From the NCBI GenBank assembly GCA_030704615.1, contig CM060733.1, positions 3,534,001-3,598,000 on the forward strand: a stretch of DNA of 64,000 nucleotides. Reading direction: 5' to 3'. Both the position numbers and the translations under genes were made by a program. This DNA is from Takakia lepidozioides. Its lineage: Eukaryota; Streptophyta; Takakiopsida; Takakiales; Takakiaceae. The notes under the pieces were generated by a model that saw only the letters and a program-made list of their open reading frames with translations, did not search any database and was not told where the DNA came from. Positions 33,947 to 44,591 of this stretch are shown here, in pieces; position 1 is the stretch's first letter, and each line of letters opens with the position of its first letter.

Positions 33947-35290
33947 CCAAGAAGTATAGTCGTAGTTTTCACAACAAATGATGTAGTCAGATCTTCTCGA
34001 TGGTTTTCCTCACCAACAAGAAAATCTTATACCCTATCCCATGGGATGTATGCCACTTGAATTTGTTGATGATGTGCGCCACCCCCTCCACCTACATCCG
34101 CCTGACGTCGATAAGAATATCCAACGTTCTCATTCAAGTGCGACATGCGCGAATGCATTAGGTGGTGGGATTTGTAAGTTGAACGGATATCTTGGTCTCT
34201 CCATAATTATAAGTTGTAATAATTGAAGATTTTAAAATAAAATGACCTAGCCTAGAGATTGAGGCGTCTACGCAACTAAACATCCCAAGCAAGACTAATA
34301 ATAACACTAATAATGCTGCATCCTTTAGATATTAGTATGAGAGAGAACTCTCTGCTGTAGGCTCTTTATCTGCTCTTGTCCTATGTATTATGTGTATAGA
34401 CTGGACATTACATCCTTTTAAATATTCTTGGAGGCCTCATCACTTTTTCCCATAATATCGAAGCTAGCTAATCTAGGCGATCGACATTTTTTTAATTTAA
34501 AAGCTTATTCATGACTTTACGTTTGTTGGCACTTCTTTACTTTTTCTATTTCCAGTTTTGTATATTGCACTTTTGGAGGTCTCATCCTTTTCTCCAAGAA
34601 TATCAAAGCTAGCTATTCTACACAATTTTTTGGTACTTTAAAGCTTATTCATTATTTTATGTCTTTGTTGGCCACTTCTTTTACTTTTTCTATTTGCAGT
34701 TTTGTATATTGTATTTTTTCTATATATACACATATATAATGACGTCAATCCATTCAATTAATATTAAATAGTTCTTCAGTATTAGAGAATGACATGATCT
34801 ACAAAAATTATTTTATTTGTTAGAAATATATATAGATTATAGAATATATATTGACAATGATAACCTAACTAGCTGTTTAATTTAAAATATTACGATGTGG
34901 TGGAGACGAGATGTAAAATAATATCCGGTTTAACAACATAACACAATCCCGCAAGAAAATTAAGTTAATTGAAGCAAACAAGAGCAGGCCCGCTTTCAAG
35001 ATTATTTTCCCCATGAGACAAAGAGTTGCAAAGATGTCGTGCTTGGCTTTGGGGTGGCGAGGGCGGGGGCAGCAGGTGACTTGCGGAGGGCAGCAGGGTG
35101 CCCCGATGGCTACTGAAGATTAGTGTTTAGTTTCGAAGGGTACGTCCTTAGACTTTCATTTGCAAGTTTCCTAAAAAAATTGCCCTTCATTTTGAACGGT
35201 TGTGATTTTGACAGCCCTTTATTTGTTTTTTGGACAAGCATGTATGTAACATAAAAATATTTTTTCTAAGCAATACACATGAAATGAAAG
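33947..35290. repeat. AT-rich interval with a tandem duplication at 34,431-34,712
   Basis: GGAGGCCTCATCACTTTTTC (34,431) is followed by a diverged copy starting GGAGGTCTCATCCTTTTCTC (34,575). Both continue through AGCTAGCTA, AAGCTTATTCAT and TTTTGTATATTG, giving a period of about 144 bp. The rest of the interval is AT-rich with no gene seen. ACTTTCATTTGCAAGTTTC at about 35,152 has a diverged partner at about 47,900. Confidence 0.65.
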
Positions 35291-36059
35291 TCTTTTCACA
35301 TTTTACAAGTCCACATATGATAGAAATTATGAATAAGATTCAATTGATCTGAATCTATTTCCAATGGAACAGCTCTACGGTTCTTCATGCCACTCGAAAT
35401 CTCAAAATTGGCAGTCCAATCTATGGCTCCACTTCGAGCCCACATAAAAAAAACTTGCATCAATGCATCCAAAGTCTTCAATTTCTAAATATATTTCTAC
35501 GGTCATTTTTTTACCCAATTTTGCTTTGAGAACCCACACTCGCAAATAACTGTGCTGGCAGGAATAACCAATACTCTTTACCAAAGGCTAATCAAAGTAG
35601 GCCAAGAGCAAAAAAACTTATCTGAAATGCAACAATATGCCAAAACATCTGACATAAACTTCCACTCACATTCTCTCTCCACACTAGAAATTCACCTCTT
35701 GATTTGTTAGATTATTCCTCGTCAAAGCATAACTTGATGAACAATCTATCGAGCCATTCCTCTGTAAGCTTCTCTCTCTCTATATCATCCACTGGATAGT
35801 GTTTTGGACTGAAGAAGCGAGCAACATTAAAAGTGGAGATGCTAGGGAATCGCGAGTACAAATTGTCAAAGAGAACCTGAATGTAATCTTTTCCAATCCT
35901 GAATTGAACAAACTTCCAACCCTAATTTTTGTAAATAAAATTGTCACAGTGGGTTCATCTTTTTGTTTGCCTTCGGGCTAGCACGGGCTTCAGTGTCCAC
36001 TGTCCACTCTCTGCTCGTGTGATGCCAGGGCCACAATGTATAACCTATTTTCGTAATTT

Positions 36060-36508
36060 TCTGAAATGGGTATCGCTTCTCTTGCAGTTTTGATTTTGCA
36101 CTGGCTTTGAAATCCAAAAATTGATCAACTTGAAGCTCGAGATGATATGGAACCAAGTAATCATCGTTTTGTGCAATAGCTCCAGTGTAAGCAAAATTAA
36201 TCCCGTGTCGAAAATTGGAGTTTGTACAGTTCGTTACATATGCTTGCTTGGGGTGAGGAAGGTTAGTCGAAAGACGTGAGCGACAAAATCAATCACAATA
36301 CGCCATTTGAAAAACGACTTGCTGGATGTCCAAAAAATGTTTCTCCATAAGGTCTACTCAAGTGTATTCGTTGGTTTGATGGAAAATTTGCTAGTTGATC
36401 ATTTCTAGTGTCGAAAAGCGAGTCTCCGAACATGAACACGGCACCCGATGGACAAACTGATTTGACCGGATTGAAAGCCGAAGCTAAGATCACCAAATGC
36501 AACAACAC
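36060..36508 (-). pseudogene. GDSL esterase/lipase fragment
   Basis: On the minus strand 36508-36293 encodes a hydrophobic leader (LVILASAF) then AVFMFGDSLFDTRNDQLANF and YGETFFGHPASRFSNG. That is block I of plant GDSL esterases, with the catalytic serine in GDSL and R where G is usual in DTGN. A second piece near 36,190-36,060 reads AIAQNDDYLVPYHLELQVDQ and FLDFKASAKSKLQ, as in the next exon of such genes. No ATG is in frame (the frame begins after a stop with GTG), and blocks III and V with the catalytic Asp/His are not found downstream. Sequence at 35.3-36.0 kb shows only short ORFs. Most likely a truncated gene copy. Confidence 0.55.
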
Positions 36509-36663
36509 ACCTCATTGTATCATACAATGCATAGTGATCGTCATTGCCACCAATATAAGACTACATACCCCAGCAGCTATATTCTAAAACTATTGAGCAG
36601 CAAAACTACCCAAGTGAGCAAGATCAGAGAGGGGGAGAGAGCTATAAAAACTAGCAAAGACCT

Positions 36664-36822
36664 GTCAAGTTATTTTACCACTAGTGTGAAACTAGCTAGG
36701 AAATAGCTAGCTTTTACATATTGACATTTGGGATTGGCCCAAGTGTCAATCTAGGGGTCAAGGCAGATTTGGCCCTGGAGTGGTTATCTTCACAGCAAGC
36801 GCGGGAGGCTCATCTTTCTCGA
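36664..36822. repeat. Dispersed hairpin-bearing repeat, second copy
   Basis: Starts TGTCAAGTTATTTTACCACT and matches 23,043-23,200 with few differences, including the CTAGCTA-GGAAA-TAGCTAG hairpin. The following 36.8-38.4 kb is GC-balanced with recurring AAGCTTG/CATGTGTGGAGCATGC words (37,690, 37,785, 37,880, 37,975), that is, a degenerate repeat of about 95 bp. No gene is recognised there. TG at the start and a downstream Gypsy relic would allow this to be an LTR edge, but no matching end was found. Confidence 0.6.
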
Positions 36823-37599
36823 GTTGAGCCTCACCGCGCCTAGCTATGGCGCCGTAGTGTGGATTCCCCATGGCGTGGGGTGCACTTGGCTTGACTTGTA
36901 TTTGAGTGATGAGGTTATATATGCATGAGTTTATGCTTCAGATTTGTGAGCTCGTGCTTGTATTCTTCTTCTTTATCACTCGAGAAAGATGAGCTCGTAT
37001 CTGTGAGTGCCAGATACGAGTTAGTTGTAGCACTTGTGGTTTTTGCTTGAGAATGAGAGAAACCAAGTTGTTATGCAAGGAGCACCGTGGAGCTCTTGGT
37101 TGTTAGAAGCGGAGGCGATGTGGGCTACGAGGTGGTAGACCTTGGCATTCGATCTTCAGCTTCAGAGATGAAAGCACCATGCTGCAGGTAATTCCACTAT
37201 AACCTGCTCTTGACTGGTCCTCTTCCCAATCGTGATTGCTCATGCATGTACACAATCTGAAACCATCAAGGGGCAAAGCTGAGAACTGGACTTGGGAATG
37301 CGAGCTTTCATTGTGTGAAGGATTGCAAGACCAAGCGAAAGGGCTGATTTGGCTTGGGGCAAATCAGTGCACTTTGTGGAGTATGGTGAGATTGGGTTTC
37401 AATCTCGAGCTTCAGCATTGAGAGGGCTCTTGTCATGGCAAGAGCAGGGCTGGAACAGGAGCTAAGAGGTGCGGCAAGGCCATGGAATGTGCACCTAGGA
37501 TTTCAGAGTTTGGAAAAAGAGCTCTTGCACCACAAGAGAAGTGTCTTGTGGCTGGAAATGTAAGCCTTAGGGTTTCAGGAGCTTGGCAAAGGCTGTGGA

Positions 37600-38060
37600 G
37601 TGCTTAGTCTTGTCTTAGAGAGCATCAAGGAGCCAAGGAGCCAAGATAGGGGGCTGATATCTCGTGTGTGAAGAGGTTGCATGTGTGGAGCATGTATTCA
37701 GCTCATTGAAGCTTCCATCTTCAAGCTTGGAGGGCAAGCAAGGAAGAGGGAAGGGCTGACTTCCCTTATGTGAGGGCAATGCATGTGTGGAGCATGCTAT
37801 CAGCCTGGTGAAGGCTTGCACTTTCAGGTGTGGGAGTGCAAGAAAGGAAGGAAGGGGCTGGTTTCCCTGTAGGGCATGTGGAGCATGCTTTCAGCCTGCT
37901 GAAGCTTGTATTTTCAGGTTTGTGGGTGCAAGAAATGAAGCAAAGGAGCTGATTCTCTTATGGTGAGAGTGGGGCATGTGTGGAGCATGCCTTCAGCCCA
38001 TTGAGGCTCTTGTTTTCAAGCTTTAGAGAGCTAGAACGGAAGGTCTAGGGCTGGTTTCCA
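37600..38060. repeat. Degenerate tandem repeat, unit about 95 bp
   Basis: Words such as GTGTGGAGCATG, TCAGCCTG/TGAAGCTT and GGGTGCAAGAAA recur four times at roughly 95-bp spacing. Part of this array (37,704-37,836) is present in inverted orientation at 23,204-23,332. Confidence 0.55.
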
Positions 38061-38494
38061 CTTGGAGTGAAAGAAAAACACTTGTAGGGCCTATGTGAGT
38101 TGGGGTTTCAACTTCAAGCTTGAAGGGAGCGCAACTCTTGAAGCAGCAGGTGTAGGGGGCTGGAATAGGCTCTAAGACAGATGCTATGGCCAAGGAGAGT
38201 GCTTGAATGAGTGCTCACAAGGGCTGGGAACCAGCAGGGCTTGGTTGTTTGCCATTGAGTTTAGTGGCGTGTTTGGGGAGGCTAAGTGAGAAAGAAGGCT
38301 TGGTTTGTGGCAACCACCTCATGGCTTAGGGCTACTATGGTGGTGTGTGGGAGCCGAAAGAGCAAGAATACCTTGCTGATTTCCTCACAGCCGCCATAGC
38401 TCGGTGGAAAGAAGCCTAGAGTCCAAGAGACACAAACCCTAGCTTGGCGTGGCTAAACCCCTTGGAGAAATGGCTAAACTGCCAGAGCGGCCAT

Positions 38495-39290
38495 GGATGG
38501 GGCTGTGACAGGCCGTGCCTAAGGCCTTTGGGGCTGTGAGGGGCTGTGTCAGGCCGTGCCTGAGGCCTTTGGGGCTGTGACGGGCTGTGCGGGGCTGTGA
38601 CAGGCTGTGCCCAGTGGCCTGTGGGGCTGTGACGGGCTATGAAGGGCTGTGCCGGGCTGCGCCGGTGGCCCTCGGGGCTGTGACGGGTTGTGAGGGGCTG
38701 TCACGGGCTGCGCCGGTGGCCTTCGGGGCTGTGACGGGCTGTGAGGGCCTGTGACGAGCTACGCCGGTGGCATGTGGGGCTGTGAGGGGCTGTGAGGGGC
38801 TGTGACAGGCCGTGCCTGAGGCCTTTGGGGCTGTGACGGGCTATGAGGGGCTGTGTCAGGCCGTGCCTGAGGCCTTTGGGGCTGTGAGGGGTGTGGCGAG
38901 CTGTGAGGGGCTGTGAGGGGCTGTGACAGGCTGTGCCCGTGGCCTTTGGGGCTGTGAGGGGCTGTGACAGGCCGTGCCTGAGGCCTTTTGGGCTGTGACG
39001 GGCTGTGAGGGGCTGTGTCAGGCCGTGCCTGAGGCCTATGGGGCTGTGAGGGGCTGTGGCGAGCCGTGACGGGCTGTGACAGGCTGTGGCGGGCTGTGCC
39101 CTGTGGCCCGTGGGGCCGTGACGGGCTGTGACAGGTTGTGGCGAGCTGTGACGAGCTATGAGGGGCTGTGACAGGCTGTGCCTAGTGGCCTGTGGGACTG
39201 TGACGGCTGTGACCAGTGAGCTGTGTGGGCCTGTGCTGGTATGTGGTGGCCCGTGTTGACCTGTGGACGGCCTGTGCTGACTCGTGGAGG
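38495..39290. repeat. GGGGCTGTGA minisatellite with higher-order units
   Basis: About 0.8 kb built of 10-bp units (GGGGCTGTGA / CGGGCTGTGA) interspersed with AGGCCGTGCCTGAGGCCTTT spacers, giving a higher-order repeat. The 205-codon minus-strand ORF over it (HGLSQPLTARHSPKGLRHG units) is a by-product of a repeat whose length keeps frame. The same GCTGTGAC word occurs in both LTRs of the 4.5-17.4 kb element and in its integrase tail. From 39.3 to 39.9 kb nothing is recognised. Confidence 0.85.
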
Positions 39291-39940
39291 CACTGGTGGA
39301 CTGCCTAAGGACTGGCATGTGGTCTTGAAGGCCAAATTTTGAAGCTCGTGGAGGGCGGTTTGAGGAGTATCTTCATGATATTCCCATGGTCATGCAAGTG
39401 ATGGAAGAGAGGAGAGGAAGAGTGTTGGGATGAGGGCATGCTGGGGTTAGACATTGCTTTAGCTTCTCTTCCTCGTAGTTTCCACCCTCTCATTAGGCCA
39501 AGACCTTTCCGTAGGTGGAGGCAAGAGTTAGTCCGGGTTTGGGCTAGGGTGTCATTGCAGGAGCAACACCGTGGAGTTGTTTTTGGTGTGGGGGAGTTGT
39601 CATTCTGATTTCTTGTGTTTGGATCCCCTCCATACCTGCATGCTTGACTGTGCGCCATGCTAGTTTTGTGTGGGCGCTTGTTTTTATAGGTGATTGGTCC
39701 GGATTTGATCACCGGCCAGTCCTAGAGCATGCTGTTGATGGTGAGGCTGGGGTGATGACCAGCCAGACCATCATTGTTTCTCCTGTGGTGAGGTTGGAGG
39801 TGATGACCAGCCAACCATAGGAGTGCTTGCGGTGGATGCAGGTACATGTGTAGGCTATGTTAGGAACTTAGTATTCCAAACCATAAGCCGCAACAGGTTC
39901 TCTACCCGGTTACCTTGTGGAGAGGAGGTTAGGGACATGT

Positions 39941-41753
39941 TCATGACCGGTTGAGTGTCAACACGGAGGTGCCACTAGTTGCTGGGGACAGTGCCGGTTC
40001 GAGCACTAGCGATACTAGTGGGTACACGAGACGAGGTGTGCGGTTTAGGCCACCTTCACCTCCTGTGTCTTCTACGGAAGGTTCTGATTCGGATTGTGAA
40101 TCAGGATGACTCATACCGGCGGTGCAAGTTGTTTCTTTGCCATTGTTGTGGAACACAATGGAGGAGATGTATGGAGCTACCAAGGGGCCACGAAGGTACT
40201 CTGGGGTGGTGGGCACCATCGAGTTGGATGATTTTATCCAAGAGTTTGATAGTTGGTGTGATTTGTAGCAAATGCGCAATCCACAACTATTTACGCCTTT
40301 CATGGCATGGAAGGGGCTGTTTCAGCACCTTGAGGGGCCGCCTATGGATGATTACATGAGTTCAGGCGGGGGCATGAGGTTGAGATCGAGGAGTGGAGGA
40401 TGTACTGGTCACCCGACTATGTCTCCATCACTAGGGGCACTAGAGCCACGAGGGCAGTGGCTACACCTGCCGCTGCACCGGCAGCTTCAGCAAGTAGCAG
40501 TGGGACTAGTGGGACTGGTGGTACAGTAGCTACGATGTCCACCCAAGCCACTACCGCACCAGCACTAGCACCCGTGCCTGCCTTCAACCCTGTTGTGGAG
40601 TTCTTCGAAGAGTTGAGAGGGAACTACCAAGGGGTGAGGACAGTTGCGGAGCTGGCAAGAGTTCCAATGGAAGCCGACCGAGAGCTTGAGGGAGGCTTTC
40701 ACTCGCATGAGGCGCTTGATAAATGTAACCCAATGGGTTACGGAAGCTCAGGCAGTCCAATTCTGGTATGGGATATTGAACAAGGAGCTGAGGAGAAGGG
40801 TGCGGGATGCAACTCTCCTACAAGCGGCCCAACCCACCTTAGCAAATGTGTTTTTGCTGGCAGAGCGGATAGAGCTCAACATGGTGGAGGAACGAGTGGT
40901 CATGGTGGGATTTGCTAAGGAGACGCCACGGGGTAGTGGTGCTCCTAGCCAACCACTACCTCAACGTGCTCAAGGCTTGCCTGACAAGGCTAGTGAGGGG
41001 CCTGCGTATGCATTCTTGGATCATGTGCTTAGCCGATTTGGTGCTCCAGCTGAGGTACTCACGGACCAAGGGAGAGAGTTCTTGGGGGAGTTTCAAGCTT
41101 TGTGTGATAAAGCCTTGATAGACCACCGCACCACTTCTCGGGATCATCCTGAGGCCGATGACTTAGCAGAGAGAGTTGTTCAGACGGTGAAGAGGGGTTT
41201 GCTCAAGTATGGCTTGCAGAAGGGACACCTAGGAGATTGGGATTTTCAGGTTCCTTGGTTAGCCATGGGCTACAGGTTCAGCAAACAAGCATCACTTGCC
41301 TCCTTCTCACCATATTTCCTTCTCTTTGGCCGAGAGCCGGATTTGCCACTATACGTGGTGGAGGATATCGTCCTGGGGTTCGGAGGTTTAGCCCTGGTGA
41401 CTATGTTTATTTGCAGCAGACTGCTCCTACGACTCTGGATGTTACTGCAGGGCGTGTTATTCTGAGGGTTCGAGAGGTGTTGCCCTCAGGGGTCCTGATC
41501 TTAGAGGGTTGGGATGGCATGACTTGGAAGGACCGTGTGCGTAATTGTGCGCCATGTCACTTTCCCAATGTCGATGGCAGAGTTGACCCAAACTTGGCAG
41601 TGGTACCTACAGGTTTGAGGTGCATGCTCTGTGGGTCTGCCAAAGGGGCAGCCACCATGCTAGTGTGTGATCGATGCTCAAGGGGTTGATATATGGGATG
41701 CTTGACACCACCTCTTGAGAAGGTTCCTGACGGAGATTGGTTGTGTCCACACT
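39941..41753 (+). pseudogene. Gypsy relic: gag joined to integrase, ending in a PHD finger
   Basis: Gag: TIELDDFIQEFDSW, LFTPFMAWKGLFQHLEGPPM, YWSPDYVSI, then in the next frame VTEAQAVQFWYGILNKELRR and FLLAERIELNMVEERV (to about 40,905). Only about 100 bp later the same frame enters the integrase core: HVLSRFGAPAEVLTDQGREF (second catalytic Asp) and DHPEADDLAERVVQTVKRGL (with the Glu), then SPYFLLFGREPDLP. Protease, RT, RNase H and the start of integrase are absent. A frame change near 41,370 leads to GDYVYLQQTAPTTLDVTAGR and GWDGMTWKDRVRNCAPCHFP, then a PHD-type zinc finger, CMLCGSAKGAATMLVCDRCS, TGA, MGCLTPPLEKVPDGDWLCPHC (41,619-41,750). Stops and frameshifts make it non-functional. Confidence 0.78.
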
Positions 41754-42024
41754 GCTTGGGATAGTGGCAGTGGACATGACTGGAGGCAGCTAACAAGACA
41801 TGGGAGGCCAAGCTCATAGGAGTCAATACATGAGATCCCAACCTTAAGTTCACAGGTTGCAAGACGGTGACTAACGATGGGGCAACTCTTGCACCCGGCC
41901 TCTTGATCTATCGAGTTTGAGTGTAGTAGGGATAGTGGTGGAGGACTTAGTGAGGCTATGGTCACTATCACATCTTGTGGCTACCTGGACTTAGAGGGAC
42001 CTAAGCACCAGCTAGGGGGGCAAT

Positions 42025-42210
42025 TGTGTGGACTAGTGACTGCCATAGTGGGCAGCATAGTGGCAGCCTAGTGATTGACTAGTTGTAGCCTAGTGGTTGG
42101 ACTAGTGGTTGGACTAGTGGTGGACTAGTGGTATACTAGTGTGTGGTGTGCACATGTGTTGTGTGGTTTTGGACAGCGATATAGTTGTGTAGCGATATGT
42201 ATGCGCACGA
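42025..42210 (+). repeat. LTR start of the PHD-Gypsy relic (truncated)
   Basis: TGTGTGGACTAGTGACTGCC starts at 42,025, directly after a purine tract (GCTAGGGGGGCAAT, 42,011-42,024) and about 270 bp after the last integrase/PHD codon, as a 3' LTR should. It contains repeats of CTAGTGGTTGGA. Similarity to the inverted copy at 43,869-44,044 ends near 42,210. Confidence 0.6.
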
Positions 42211-43868
42211 CAAGAAGAACAGTGGATTCCCGCGGGCTTGGATTGACGAGGCGCCACAACATCCGAGGGAGTCATCAAGTGTTTGGAGTCCGTTTTTTTT
42301 TTCTTGTCAGCCTTTTGTCCTTTGGAATGATTCCCTGCAGAGGAAGGAAATGGCTCGGGGGCTTTTTTTTTCGCCTCTTTGGTGCAGAACATTGTTCGAG
42401 CAGTTTAGGGTCACGCTGTGTCGAGGTTGGAGATATTTTGTCACTGAACGACGGGAGAAGTGGAGGGGCAACAACAAGCAAGCACAGAAAATTGTCCCTT
42501 GAGTACTCGACATCCTGGATGGAATGAAAACGCAACGAAGGAATAATTTACCTCGGAACTGCATTCCAATGCAGACGTCATTTGACAGGAAGGTCATAAT
42601 CTGCAGATTTTCTTACCTGGAGCGACAGATGAATATCAGACCCCAAACTAAGTGAAACTAGGAGAATGAGCAAGGAGCGAGAAATGAGTTTAAGTCACCT
42701 GACTCCTGCGGATTTGGGCTGTCCAACCCTCGTGCTGGGGAGATATGCGAGGAAGAGACGGAAGCAGGTGCAGCGGAGCCGTAGCCGAGTCCCCGACAGT
42801 TGCCCTACGGGTTGGATAGACTAGACCCTGCGTACTGAACAGGGAGGGTGAGGAATGTTGGGAAAGGTCGATAAAGTCTCCGGGATATTTGTGTTCTTCA
42901 CCTGCACCTTGGACTTTACCCCCAGGAGGACCCGAGAGGATAAGAGTGTTGCCCGCTTCCCGGGAGGACAAGGGTCTGACAGAGGATCCATCCTCAATTT
43001 GAGCACCATCGTGAACCCTCGGAAAGCCTTCAATACTCCGACTCACAGCTGATCCGGAGGGTTCCTTTAGGGGACTTCATTCTAACTAATTGACCAACTC
43101 ACTCAATTTGAGTGAGGGTTTGAGTGAGGGTTGGTGTAATAGGATCCTTACATAAGCCTTCACAAACTTATATTGTTGTAGGATGTCAAAAAAATGGTGT
43201 GATTTTCACACACCTAAGATAGCCCCTACATGTCTATGTTGCAATTCAAAGTCTTCTTCACATTAGAGGCTATATCTTATGACCAACTCACTCAATTTGA
43301 GTGGGGGTTGATGCAATGACAGCCTCACACAAGCCTTTGTATATATGTAATATGATGGAAGGCTTAATGTCATACCATGCCTAACACTTATAGTGCGCTC
43401 AAAGGGATCTTGCTTCCGGAACGAACGTACTCTACCCATTGGTGGTTTTTTTTCCAAAAATTACTTGGTGACTTTTTAATACTCTCACGAAGACGTAAAT
43501 AAAAATGACACAGGACGCGTAGAGCTCTACGATATGGTACAGCTTCCGGAACGTACGTTAGGAAACATAACGTAGTTATCTTTGCGTTGGAGAATTGGGT
43601 TGTGTGGATGCGAGGGCAACAGTCTAGGGACGCTCTGATAGCGTTGCGCGCCAAGGCCCCGTGTTATGGTAGCTGCGTTCCACGGATGTGTATGAGAAGC
43701 CAAAAACACTCGAGACAAAATGTATATAAGGATGCAGTTTTATATTCTATTTTACACTTCATTCTTGACATTGCTTTCTTCCTTCCTAGCTCGTGGTCTT
43801 TGTTGCTCAAACATAGTTTGGGTAGCGCTCTCTCTCTTCTCTAGATTTTGCTCACTGCCGTACGGCCT
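42211..43868. other. Interval between inverted LTR fragments, with a short direct repeat
   Basis: No gene is recognised. GACCAACTCACTCAATTTGA occurs at about 43,091 and 43,280, each followed by related sequence (GGGTTG...CACAAGCCTT), with the palindrome CTCACTCAATTTGAGTGAG inside. GCTTCCGGAACG occurs at 43,414 and 43,542. A TATATAAGG word at 43,723 could be a TATA box of LTR origin but is unproven. Confidence 0.4.
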
Positions 43869-44044
43869 GTCGTGCGCATACATATCGCTACACAACTACA
43901 TCGCTGTCCAAAACCACACAACACATGTGCACACCACACACTAGTATACCACTAGTCCAGCCACTAGTCCAGCCACTAGGCTACAACTAGTCAGTCACTA
44001 GGCTGCCACTATGCTGCCCACTATGGCAGTCACTAGTCCACACA
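43869..44044 (-). repeat. Inverted copy of the PHD-Gypsy LTR start
   Basis: The reverse complement from 44,044 reads TGTGTGGACTAGTGACTGCC and follows 42,025-42,210 through GCGATATGTATGCGCACGAC. It has no purine tract beside its TG end, so it would be a 5' or solo LTR of an element on the minus strand, or half of an inverted duplication. Confidence 0.65.
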
Positions 44045-44448
44045 GTCGGAGAATCCTCCTACTCGCGGGGAAGGAGAAGAGACAGAGCACCACAATCGCG
44101 TAATCCAACAACAGATCCCGATTCGGGTAAAACATTGGCTTTATTCTTATTACTCTTATTATTGGTCTTTCAGTCTCATCTTCGGTATTGCTCAATTCGG
44201 TAATTTTGTCGGATCATTTTGGACCACCGTAGTCGTCATCCGTGGGATTTTTCATTAATTTCCTGTAGATTCGTGAGACGACGTCTGAGGAGCGAGGACC
44301 GACTCCATCGACACTGAGACGGTGAAGAGAAGAGTCGATCGAACAATTACTGTCGTTCTATCTGAGCCGGTCATACAAGTAACCTCCACTGGACAGTCGA
44401 GGTTGCTATCTGACTCCACAGAGAAGGACGATAACGTTGGACGTAGAG
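44045..44448. other. Spacer before the FCP1-like locus
   Basis: No gene seen. A possible first exon for the next locus (ATG at 44,449, ending before a GTAATG donor at 44,505) does not join in frame to the exon at 44,592. Confidence 0.3.
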
Positions 44449-44591
44449 ATGGGAAAGAGGAGGAGTAGCCTGCCCAGGGATCTCAACAGTCGACTCCAAA
44501 AACGGTAATGATTTCAACTCAATTCTTCCGTTTGTCTACTTTGGGATTTCTCAAATTGAAATTAATAATGAACTCTTCTGTTATTCCACAG

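Noticed and set aside
38701-39318. 205-codon minus-strand ORF with SQPLTARHSPKGLRHG-like repeats
   Set aside because: It is the translation of the GGGGCTGTGA minisatellite. Length and composition follow from the repeat, and there is no start context or domain.
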